Source: Lomentospora prolificans
Taxonomy: Eukaryota > Ascomycota > Sordariomycetes > Microascales > Microascaceae
DNA length: 64,000 bases
Assembly: GCA_029532625.1 (NCBI GenBank)
Contig: JARFXM010000008.1
Span: 1,302,001 to 1,366,000 of the forward strand
Direction: 5' to 3'
Below, piece by piece: positions 44,306-56,065 of the stretch. A program made the translations under genes and the position numbers. Numbering within the stretch: the first letter of the stretch is position 1; every line of letters starts with the position of its first letter. Below the pieces are notes generated by a model, which had not been told where the DNA came from, did not search any database, and saw nothing but the letters and a program-made list of their open reading frames with translations.

Positions 44306-47300
44306 ATTGGCGGTATCTCAGAATTGCCTACGGGAGAAGCCACAGGTGATAAGTGGGTGTTGCTCGGCTGGAGTTCAGTAGTCACGCGAGGCGTCCTCTC
44401 GTGGGGTTAAAAAAGTTTGGTAGTGGTAGATGAGAGTTTCGCACGGTACGCTGGGTGCGAGTCGAAGGGCAAAACGTAGTGGTGATTGAAGAGAGAGCGG
44501 GACAAATGTGCGGTTCAAGGAGAACAGAAGCCAAGAGGAATCACTTTTGATAGACTATCGTTGCTAGGGCAAGAGCGCTGGCTGTTTCCTCAATTCAATC
44601 GATGTGGAGAATGCGAATGTGGACGTGTGGAGCTCCAAGCCACAGCACTAGCCACGAAAATGAGGTCAGCACCGTGGCGGGTGGGTCCGCTAATATTTGA
44701 CGCCATCTATCATTTCCAATCATCTTCGAGGTTAGGTAGTCACGTGCCTTTATTAACAGGAGTGGCAGGTGTCACTGGCAGCACTCCACAATAAGATAAT
44801 GTGGCAGCAGCAGAGAGCGCTTCGTTCAAGTTCGGCGACGAGTCCCTCGAGAGGCAGATTCCCCACGAGATCTCATCAGGGCCGTCATGGCTGTCCCGAA
44901 CTTTCGGATCACGCCTTTGGGTTTTCAACTGACCTCGGCTACCACGCTTCCTCACTCCCGGTTAAATAGTAACCATCCCAGCTTAAACGTAAGGATCACT
45001 GGGTTACTGCGCGCAGAAGCCTTTCCTATGGAAAGAGTGAGGAAGAACCCTGTCTCTTCATTGTTCGTATATCAAGTGCACAAAAGCAAGAATAATCAAA
45101 ATGTCGAGGCGTCAAGACAAGATTATATTGTAGGATGCTATTCATAGGAAGACCCCTATGACTTGAAAGAACAGGAAGCTAGGCTCTGGCGCGATACTTT
45201 GACCAGACAAAAGAAAAGTACCGAGTACAAAAACAATAATCGAAGCCAAGTCCATCGACTTGCGAGACCAGATTATTCAAGGATTCATGCTCACGGGGGC
45301 TATCGGGCTTAGGATGCTGGAAGTTGGAGACGCCATGGATTTGCTCGTCACACCCCGGCGTGTCTGGGATTGCCTAACAAAGGAGGTGTCAAGCCCGTCG
45401 TCGAGCCCAGAGGGGAGTCGGTAGAGATTGCGACTGGGGAGGGAGGGTACAAGGCAACGGGAAAACTTCACGCCCCCAGGGTTGGGAAGAATTAAGACCT
45501 TGCTCGTTCGAATGGAGCCGATCGCCAAGTCCAAGCAGGCATCGACAGGATGTTTTCTACTATGTCGGCACCGAAATAGATATGATATCAGACGCGGGGG
45601 CCCAAAGGAGGGAACAATACGAAGGTAAAGACACAGCCATCATGCTGGCTGGCTTCATTTAGGAGGGCACTTACAAGGGCTAGCAAACCCAGCCAGCAGT
45701 CAACATCCACTGACCAGGTGCTTATGGTGGTACAGTAATCCAGCCGGGGCGTCAATAAGCGCTGGGTGTTACACTACATTCACTTGGTTGACCACCAAAC
45801 ATCGGTGATTGAAGCCAATTCGCCGGCGCCGAAGCGGGATCTTCATCCGGTCCATGATCCCACTGATCTGCACCAGGGTAACACAGTAGTAACACACCTG
45901 GACGCAACCTCAAAAAAGGCTAGCCAGCGTGTCGTCCTTCAAACAACATGAACATTACCACGGAGAAATGAGGAAAGACACAGTGAATAGCGCTGACACC
46001 CGCACTGATTCTGGTGGACAAGCACCCGCGCACACACACAAACGGAGAACGGAGTACATGCACACGCACTGCAAAAGCAAACACACACGCACGCCCCTTG
46101 GCTTGACATGAACACTCCTTGATGACGAGAACCTTAATAAGTCATACGACCATGGTACTCTATTGCATATCAATTGATCCCATCGCAACACGCCTGCAGT
46201 CATCATCCCCCACCTCAGTGCAACCCTTGACAAACGCCTAGGACTGTTAGTATAGGAGAAACAAGGTCCTCGCTAGCTAGATTGCCCTGAAATCTTACTC
46301 GCGATAATCAATATGATATTACGAAGGTATAGACTGGACATTACGTCTTCTGCAAACTCAGCCATATCCGTACCGCCACGGTTGTGGTAGGATTGATGCT
46401 GCATGAAGATTCGAGTTGTAAGTATTGATAAGAATTCCATGGCCTTTTTTTTATCTCCCTTTCCCTTCCTGTTCCTATATTGTTCGCCTTTCCACTTTCA
46501 GCACTTATAACTTTGGTTCTGTGTGACACAGCGTGCATTTCGTTGCGCAAGAGCGGTATTAGTACGTTACCGTTAGCTCACTCTCATTATTCTTTTCTTC
46601 CTCTTTCGAATACACACAGTCAATGGGCTCTTCGTGTAATGAAAAAGGCCCGAGATACTCGCCATAGTTATGTCGCATCTCATATGTATCTTACGATTTA
46701 CAGCCCCCTTCTTCATTCCGCAAACCTGGATGTGTCCTGTTATAGATAATTGCGAGATGTACATCGGAGTGCATTACGAGGCCACAGTGCCTACAATTAT
46801 TCCCAGCTTCTCGGCACCCGTTCATATCGAGCCAAGCCCAAACCTGACGAAACTGGCTCGCAACCAGCCTTCGGCCTTATTACGAAGTTTTGACCAGTGG
46901 CTCATCCCTCTTCCATCGATGCAGTGTAACTGCGAGGCATCAACTTGGGCCACCTCCTGGCAACACTAGTGACAGGATAAGACACAACCAGCGGGAGTTG
47001 CGCGTTTACTCAACACGCCATATGCGCAACAACTTTGTGAACCTCCACTGCGCCATCTCCACCAATAAACTACATCTCATGGCTGCCCGCAAATAGCGCT
47101 ACTTGTTGCGGCCGTCTTGTGCAACTCGAGACACCTCAAGGGAGCAATCCGTTGGCAAAGCCGAGACAGCGTCCGGCTGTTGTGTGGCCCAGCAATGCTT
47201 TGCGAGGCTTTTGATCGTTTGCGAATGATCCTCTCGCCTTGGTGGCAGAGCAAGGCACCAAGGAATATAGACATGGAACCTCTGTTGTTGATATCTCCTA

Positions 47301-49592
47301 TTGTTTCCCGCGTTCAGTTGCATCATTGGGTGGCCAAAGTCACTGACAACTGACGAATGACCGCCTCCCCCACGATACTCTCTATACTTGTATTACTCAA
47401 GGCGCCTTGGCGGTTAAAGTAAATCCTTCCGTGTTGTGCAAAGTGTGTATGGCGAAGCAAGTTAGAGCAATGCCTCAGTCGCCACCAATTGCCAAGCAGA
47501 CTGACGTTTGTAATGAACGCGCATGGTGCCTGAAGACATGAACCTGACTGGCTTGAGCCCTGACACAGGAGCTTTCCCCACGGTCTCCACCATTCTGCCT
47601 ACCATACCAGATTCCTAGCTCCTCCGTGATCCTTCCCGCTCGATATCCGTGGTCGCGATAGCGATGTAAGGAATCACCAAAAAACCTCTGTGGTTCCATA
47701 AATCCCCAGTCAAACAAGGCTGGGACGCTCCACGCCACATGTATTCCCAGGGCTCTCGGGCCACCCCAAAACTCTGTTTCCACCCCTTCTGCTTCTAGAA
47801 GCGGGTTTTCTCATGTACCACGACGCTCGAATCCTACAGCTTCTGTGCGTAAAGTAAAAGCTTGGTGGCCCTGGGTTTAGACAGAAACCTTCCCCTTGCC
47901 TTTTCCACAAAGCCTCCAGGCATGGTCGACAAGATGGTTGGTGCCGCGAACCTGCTGCCGGTGAGGGAGGCGCGACCCTCAAAGACAAGCGTTGACTTCA
48001 CAAAGGGCAAACAGGGTAGGCTGCCACTAGTGAAGTGAGTCTGAACCGAGTACTCTGAGTCTGCCTTCTCCTGACAAAAGTTTTCCAGTGTGCCGGAACG
48101 CTACGTAGGCGTGTGCGGCATATATTGCATCAGCCTCCTTCATCTATGCTCTACTGCAAATAAGGAGGAGAAGTTCATATTTCGGTAGAAGTCTCGACTA
48201 AGAGGCTTTGCCATGTACGGCAACGAGAGGGAGCTTCGTTGCCAATGAAACCTTACCTTTTCCTGCTGATCCTCGGGATGGTGACAATCAGGAGTGTCTT
48301 GTACTACCTGCGTAGACCTTTACCTTTTCCTCGGCCGTATGTGATGCGTAGAATGATACCTACCGGGGGGGGTTCCTCTAGAATAAAGAAGAAGAGATAA
48401 AGTATTAGTTGGCGAACATCACGGGGCGGCATAGTCCAGAACAGCGGCTTCACCTAGAGAGGTGGTTACACAGTATTGGTCAAGGGGCTCTGCTATTCAC
48501 GGAACATGTGTCAAGGTGTGATGTGATTTGCGTGCACCAGACACGGGATGGGAGATGAAGTCGTTGCCTTTTTCGGATCCGAGCAGCCACGGGCGGCCTA
48601 ATAAAAGTCCCTATATCAAGGGCATTTCTTAATAGAGCCAGCTCCATGACAGTCTTGTTGTTCGTCCACGGCGTTCCTGGTAAAGGATATGTTTGGAAGT
48701 AGGCCTCTTTGTCTGCGGAGAAATGGGCCGGATGAACGGGTCCGTGACGGATAAGACCAGAGGGAGGCACAATGGCAGAGGGCTCGATTCTATCTATGGA
48801 TCGATGCTATCTATTGTCTTCTACACGCACTCCCTCCTCCCCGCCCGGAGCATATGAAACAGTCGCATCCATTTAGAAAAAGCTCCTTTATAAGCTGGCA
48901 ACCCTACTCCCAGAAAGAGGCCGAGGCCCATCTCCCGAAGCAAATGATCCCTTCTCTCCAGCCACTGAGGGGTTCAAGGAATAGAGACTGTATTCACGGA
49001 TATGGATATGAACAGCGTAACCAGGCGAATGAGAAGGAAGGCAGCGGCAGGCTACAGCATCGCAACTTCATCTGCAGCCCCATGCAATGCCCTGTTCCAA
49101 GGCCATAACACCGGCTCGAGAAACACGGCCCTCAGTTTCTCCTTGCAGGTAATACTCCTTGTAAGCGAGGGAAGAGCATTAAGAAGGAAGGGGAGAAGGC
49201 AAAAAGCAAAAGCTGAACCACGGCTCCATGCCGGATGTGAACCTTGCCAACCTGCGCCGACAAGCGCCCACCTTTTTTCATATCGAGGCAGAATCTTGCG
49301 AGTCCATGAGGGCCTGGAACGCGGTATGAGAAAAGGGCTTTCTATTTTTATTTGTTTAAATTTGTTTATTTTTTGTTTAGTTCTTTTTCCACTGTGCTTA
49401 ACCTGGAAAGAGAGAAGACGACAATAGTATACCTATATCACATCGGTCCTTTTACGTGGCGTACGAAGTATGCCCAAGTGGCGTTCAGGGAAGGATTTTG
49501 ATTCTAGGCCATGACACTCACCCGCGCGGGGGGAAACCGGGTGAGTGGATAGTTGCAGCATTGTCAACGTGGGCGTGGTGCATAAGTTGCCG

Positions 49593-49593
<1 letters not shown>

Positions 49594-49634
<41 letters not shown>
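49594..49634. repeat. (TG)n microsatellite, 41 nt
   Basis: A pure TG/GT dinucleotide run, the longest microsatellite in the window. Confidence 0.95.
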
Positions 49635-49636
<2 letters not shown>

Positions 49637-52600
49637 ATTGATATATCTGGGCCGGAGAGCAAGTAAAACACGGCATTTTGAAAAAGGTTAGCAAAAGAGC
49701 TTCCCGGATTGGAAATCACGAAGTTCGGATGACGGCATGGAGGACACCACAAGCGGCCTCTCTTTCTTTTATTGAACATGACCACGAAACCCGTGTCGTG
49801 CAGCAGCGCCTTGGCTTTGTGGCATATAATAATATCAGGACATTTTCGGACCTGAGCTATTCTTATCTCGCAACGATCGCCGAAGTCCAATCCTCAAACA
49901 AAGGCAAGACCAGGGCGACCAAGTGTGTCCGCGCAAGCTTTAATGTGATATACCATTTTCGACGGAATCCAAAGATATCCACCGCATCATCGACGAGATA
50001 ATCTCGAGAGGGAGGGACGGTGTGTGCCGCTCCCCCTCCTTCTTCCTCCCAGGAGAGCCAGTCATGGCGCTTCCCGTAAGTGACGCGAACCAGAAATAGA
50101 AGCAGCAATATGGGTATTGAAGGAGTCTATTGAGAAGAAAGGCCCGGGTGATTTATTTTGCTTCCAAGTTTAAATATCAACTGTGTAACCACCAGGGACC
50201 AGACGGAAGCCCAAGAAGAAGCCTCGCGTACGCGAAGAGAAGGAATACAAAGAGAAAGAATACACGCATGGGAGCCAACGGGGAAAAGAGATCAGTGATA
50301 GGGGGGAACGCGCGGCGATTCTCCCAAGTGTCGGTAAATCGCAACTATCCATTCTTGCGTGTGTAATTTTGTGTAATTTGGTGAAGAAAATTCAATGTGC
50401 ATCCACTTCTGCAGTCAAGGATCAATCTCGACCATCCTTGAACACTGCCGCAAGCCAAAGAATCCACTCAAGAACGCCTTAATACCACTGAGCTGTAGAA
50501 TTGCGTACACCTACGAAATCGCGAACCACTACTGCCGTTCGCAAGTATCAATGTTGATAGCATCAATTCAGGTACGTCGCGCATCAACAGCAATACATTG
50601 ATTTCTGGACCATCGATTCCGGCATACTCCTCGACATCGGCCCGTTGAAGCTCATACCACTCACATTCTGATCGGAAACGCGCATCAACCGTCAGAGGAA
50701 GGCTAATAAAATGGATACAGAAAGGGCCCCTCCGTCCCCACTCGTCTTAACCAAATAAGCTCTCCCCGCTTCAAAGTTCTAGAGGGCGTGGAACTAGTAT
50801 TTTGGTTTCAAATGCTGGCATGTCCTCCTGTTTCGATCACTGAAATTCCGCGTCGTAGCGCTCGTCTCGCCTCCATGGCTGGCAGCCCAGGCTAAGGGGC
50901 AGGGCATTAAACCGTGTAGCCTCCAGTGGGGTCGTTTGCTAGGCCCTCCTCAAGTATATCTCTTGTGCAACGCCAGCGAGAAAGTTGGGGCGCCACTAAA
51001 CGGCCTTGGCCTTTCCAGCCCCAAGTGGACATCCCACGCCCCCCTCAGGGCAACTCCACAAGGGCCAGCCTTAGTCTCTCATCTTTTCATGAAGAGGAGA
51101 AAGCTAACATGGTGTTGGGAAATCTTCCCTAATCCTACCTAGTGGGCAGATTCAAGGGAGGTCCCCTGTTCCGGGGCCTTGTCGTAGCTCCCGAAATATT
51201 TCCTGAACTTCAAGCACGGCGCACAAGGAGGTCCCAGGAGATCCTCTGATTGCGAAATGGGCGATGCAACGCCCGTCGACCGGTTTCAATCAACCCTCGA
51301 GTCGCACAAAATAAAGGGAGGCGAAGTTTGACTCGGGGCCGAGAGCAGGGATAGCAAGCAGGGCGATGAAGCTACGGAATAATGGACGTCTGGGGCTTCT
51401 GAATCTGGTCGCGGACATGACCTGGCTGGCGCAGGGTAACACCCCGAATCTCTACCACCTCCGTAGCACTGGGCACAAAGAGCCACTAGCGCACGTTGAT
51501 CTACAAAGCATGCTGGCAACGGTGCAGCGTCTTTTCCCATTGCGAATGCGAAGATTACAGTGTGAGATCCGCCTTCTGTCTGTTTCCAAAAACAGCATGG
51601 TGTACCCCGCTGACTACTTCGACCATCTCGAGCTAGAAGGAACGCCTACGCAGACCCATCCTACCGCGGAAGAGACGACTCTGCGTCCGCGCTCCCGCTA
51701 AGCCCATTTACTGGTACTTGGTTTATCCTGTCTCCCCCCATCCCCCCGGCCTCATTCGCGCGAGCGTGAGCTCGAGTCAGTGAATCATTGAACTGACGGG
51801 CAACTGACAAGCTCGAACCTCAATGTACACGCACACACCCATGCCCCAGATCTCTTGTCCCCAAGCTCTGCTGGCCCTTAGTTGTTTCCCCACCATGTTG
51901 AAATTACTCCGTAGACACAGCCGTCATCATCTTTGCACGGAGTCGTACTAGCACTCAGAACGAAATGAGCGCACCTACACCCGCTATAAGGGATGAACAA
52001 CCTACCCACCCCTCCCCGTGGCCTCGAGCTCGAGTTCCTCCGCCCTGCCAAGCCCCATAAATCCCTAGGCCCAGCACGAGTCAAGGAACCACGGGAGCTT
52101 GAAGCAGAGAGATACGGATGGCACCATGTCGTCATGTGTGGTTCGGCACCGATTCGGCCGTGAAAACTGAGAGCCTGGGCCGAGAAGGAAGAAAAAAAAA
52201 CCTACCAAGCCAAGAATCAGAAGGGAGCCTTAATGTCAAGAGTTGGGCCAATTCGAACAGGAGTACGAAGGTAGGTACTGCTATTTCAACATCCCTAACC
52301 TCAAACAAACTGCTCTCCAGACGGCGACCTCCTCCCCCATGACGGGATATTTGGGAATGAATTGCCGCCTGGTAATAAGCTCGCTCAAACTGGCTAATGG
52401 GCATGTCGGCCGCATCATGGGACTGCGCGTCCGGGTTTAGTGTATAGTAGACGACTTTAAAAAAAAAGGATTAAGCTCTTCATCAACGAAAGGCAGATCC
52501 ATCTACCATAATGTCTGCCAGGAGGCCAGATGACTGGCGTCGCGTCCAACGTTAAGCGGTGCTATTGCACTTTGTACCTCAGTTAGCATGAAGCGACCTG

Positions 52601-53879
52601 GCCAGTTATTGACGTGCCCCAACCCAGATTTGCAAACGTACAGATCCGGGTAACACCATCAGTGTCCCCTCATTTCGAGAAGCCTATCCCTTCCTTCCGT
52701 CTCCGCCGGGTCAACATCACCTCAATCGTGGCAAGGCGCAACCCCCAACCTACGAAGCCGCTTTTCCATTTCACCAGATGATGATGACTCGAACTAATAT
52801 TGGGCCCATCCCCCCTTAGTTATCATTTCCTCCAATTGCATCACACTGCTCGCACGCTCAGCTGCATGGATCCGAGGACTTGCGTTCTAAAATATTAATA
52901 GGGGAGAAAAAGGGACAGAAAGGCTAGACATGCCGGTGTGGGAGCGTGGCTTAGAGGCTACGGGTAGGGAAAGGTGAACAGTGCACTCAATGCCTGCGCC
53001 TCACCACTCTTTCCATTCCATCGGTATCCAAATAGAACGTTGCCCTCTTATCGTACTCGGGCTGCCGACCGAAACACCTCCAGTAATCGCTGCCTGGCAG
53101 GATAGGACAGGTTCAACGTTGGTTAAGGTTCTGACCTGTGCCTTGTGCTGTCTTCTCAGCTTCCCGCTTCACTCGGACAGTCCGTTTCACGCCCGCGCCC
53201 CGTGCCACCCCATGCCCTCCAGCGATTCCCCCCTTCTGCTTTGCCGTTCCCGCACCTATCCATTTTGACGGAGTAACCCGCGACCGGCGGCCGCAGGAAC
53301 GGTCTGGCAGTGACTTCAAACCTTGACTAGACTTTCGGGGTTTTTACGCCTTTCGATTTCCTTGCTTGAAGTGATCTATATCATTTCAGACGCACGCAGA
53401 ACGAAGCGCATGGAACGCTGGGGAGGGATAATTTTCTCATTTTTATAAATTGTAAAAACAGGAGACTTCATAGAAGTCTGACCACCATTGTGTTCTGCCT
53501 GTGGTGATCTCATCGCGTCACCTGCGCCTCGCTTGCAAGCCAGCAGCACGGAAACGAGGAAGCGAACTTGATGCAGCGACATGCGACCCGGATTAATGGA
53601 ACACTCTGAAGCGCCCATCACCTGCCCGCCCAAGGTACCAATGGAACGTTGTACGAAAAAGATCAATGACCACTAATGGCTACAACTTGTGTTGCCTATC
53701 ATCTCAGAGGCGGACCCACAACTCGTCTCTCGGCAGCAACAGTGGACGGATCAAAAATTGTAGTGGGATGCGAAATAACTGCATTGAAACTTGGTGAGAT
53801 CCGGTTCCCTGGGGACCTAAATAAAATCTCTATAGTGCACAAGAGAATCCTTCGAAACTGCCTATCTGGGCAGCCAAAG

Positions 53880-53902
53880 AAAAAAAAAAAAAAAAAAAAA
53901 AA
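53880..53902. repeat. Poly-A tract flanked by a short direct repeat
   Basis: 23 A with AGCCAA on both sides (CAGCCAAAG before, TAGCCAAGG after). Confidence 0.9.
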
Positions 53903-54343
53903 GTAGCCAAGGAAACATCCCATTTGGTATATCAAATCATGTACGTGGGCCGTCTAAACAGAAATAAGAGAAAAATCAAGCCGCCCAAAGATCAAATCAA
54001 GAGACTGTATCAGACTTCCAGTCCCCAAAACCCGTGCCTTGGCCCACAACTCCATTGTACCACCGCCTCTCCCATGAAAGTAAAGAAATCTGTCTTCGCT
54101 CGTGTCGTGACATGGAAAAGGAATGAAAAAAGACGAAAAAACGAAAAGAAAAAAAGAAAAGAAAAAGGGGTAAAAGAGATTGGAAAGAAAAGGCCCGTAA
54201 AGAATAGGTCTCCAGGCATAGCTAAAAACGTAAATCGAGGGCACGCTTCGCCCGTACCTTGTATCAAACTGTCAAACCACCTGCTCGGCATGGTTTCCTT
54301 TTTCTCTTCTTTTTCCCTTTGATTCTTCATTCCCCATCTCCGC

Positions 54344-56065
54344 TCAGCATTGATGCTGAGGGTAATATTGGTTGAGGTTATCCGCCGGATGTTGAATTCC
54401 AGTGGGTGATTGGAGTATGTTCGCACCTGGGGTGTAGGTGTTGCTGCTACCCTGCAACGCCGTATCATCCTCATCCGGGGCTGCGCGACTGTCGACTTGT
54501 TTGTAGAGTTCTTCTCTTTGCGAATTCGTGAGCTCTACGGGGAATGGATGCATATACTGTTGTCGTTGCAACTCGAGTTCAACTTTGGTAACACGACCAC
54601 CACGCTCCCTGGCCGGTCGGCGGCGAGGCCGAATCTTTGTGTCTGGATTGATCCAAATATCTTCGAGCCCCATCTCGACAAGTTTACATTCAATATTGTT
54701 AGCATTGAACCCAAGATTGGCGCCACCTCCCCGCTCATTGAACTTTGTCGCTATTCGCTGGTACCTCTCCTTCTCATCTTCGAAGTAGAGCTCTCGCAGC
54801 AATTCTTCCTGTCAGAAGATATCCAGGTTAGACTCAATTCATTGGCGATCCAACCCTCCTAAGGAACGTGAGGCATTCCGCTTACATCTTTGGTTGGCCA
54901 AATAACCCATCTTTGTTTTGCGCGTGTAAGCTTCATCTGGAGAGCTGCCTTTTCAGGCCTCTTGCCGAATCGCGCCGCGAAAGCTTCCCCGATTTGGTCC
55001 CACATGGTTTTCCCTTTTGTGTCCCTGAACTTCATTCGAAGCTCTAGGAGGTATGTCTCCTCGTGGGGAATGCCCGGCTTGAATTGTATTTGATCAGTAA
55101 GCTCGCGCCGCTCGCTTGCTCTAGACGAGGCGCCCGCGCAAGCTTGGTCGGGGCGGTTTGTATTCATCCGACTCTTCTGCTTGTTGGGTTTCTTGGACAC
55201 CCTATTAAGCTTGGAGCGAGAAGCTCTAGGACTGGGTACTGGCGCAGGGTAGGCGTGGGGGGTATACGGGGATCGAGCCGAGTTCGGGCTAAGTCCCGGT
55301 GCTTGTGGGAGGGCGTGAACTTGGGGGTTCTGCGGCGGATGAAGAGGTAGATCAGAGTGCATCATGGGTGGCTCCTGAACGGATATTTGCGGGTGTGAGC
55401 GGTGTTGGTCTGCTTGGTGTGGGTGTCGCCCAATCATGTGAGGATGGACGTCCATGGCCGGATAGAAATCGTCCTCCGTTGGAATACGACTTGAGACTCC
55501 GAAATGGCCGAAGTATGGGGGAGGGGGCTCAGGGATATCGTCCTGGCTCGCCTCTGCTGGAACGTATGCCATACCGAAATGGGTTTCCTCTTCGCCGTTA
55601 TCGTGTGCACCAGTGGGCATAGGGGAACCGGATTGGCTAGTAGTTGTGCTCACGTCGAATGTGGGAGCCCAGAACATCTGTGAAGTGGCTGGAGGTGTGG
55701 GTTGCTGGTGACCCTGTAAAGTCGGAGAGGTTGTGTAGTGCTGGACGAACTTCGTCGTGTGTTGCATAGGTGGCGAGCTCGCTGAGGAGATGGGTGTCAA
55801 CAAGTTGGGCTCGCACGAAGCCGGGTACGCAAAGGGGGAGACCTATAGATAATTGAGCACTGATGTTGACTCTCGAGGGGCGTGGAAGGGTGGTGCTAGC
55901 TGATGCTCTAAGCCCGACCTCACTTACGGCAGCAGTGTATGGAACCTCTGGATAAGTGGAGCACGCCTGCGGCGCTGGTTGTCTAGAACCGTCTAGGATA
56001 GGAGACTGGAGACCGTGACAGTCCTGGTGCGCGCTCACGGGTGTTATGTAGGTCTGGTCTGTCAT
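54344..56065 (-). CDS. Myb/SANT-like DNA-binding regulator
   Basis: Three exons (55928-56065, 54886-55842, 54344-54808) encode 519 residues. The first 240 residues are Pro/Ser/His/Gln-rich and probably disordered. A basic patch (SRSKLNRVSKKPNKQKSR) is a likely nuclear signal. At about 300-365 lies a Myb/SANT-like unit (HEETYLLELRMKFRDTKGKT, then MWDQIGEAFAARFGKRPEKA and a helix LQMKLTRAKQRWVIWP). It is followed directly across the intron by a second similar unit (KDEELLRELYFEDEKERYQR, IATKFNERGG). The sequence then reads VEMGLEDIWINPDTKIRPRR and a low-complexity tail. The introns (85 and 77 bp) are phase 0 and well formed. The target genes are unknown. It stands isolated, with 10 kb of gene-free DNA downstream and at least 7.9 kb upstream. 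Confidence 0.83.

Larger units (their letters stand above)
44306..54343. other. 10-kb gene desert
   Basis: No gene with a recognisable domain or consistent splice pattern is found on either strand. The base composition is ordinary and not strikingly AT-rich, so classic heavy RIP is not evident. Weak protein-like frames that I do not call include 47475-47815 on the minus strand (contains VAWSVPALFDWGFMEPQRFF) and 51366-51701 on the plus strand (contains VDLQSMLATVQRLFPLRMRR). Repeats are a 41-nt TG run and a 23-nt A run. TACTYCGTA nonamers lie at 49462-49470 and 51905-51913. Candidate contents are long UTRs or non-coding RNA of the adjacent regulator (inference). Confidence 0.5.
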
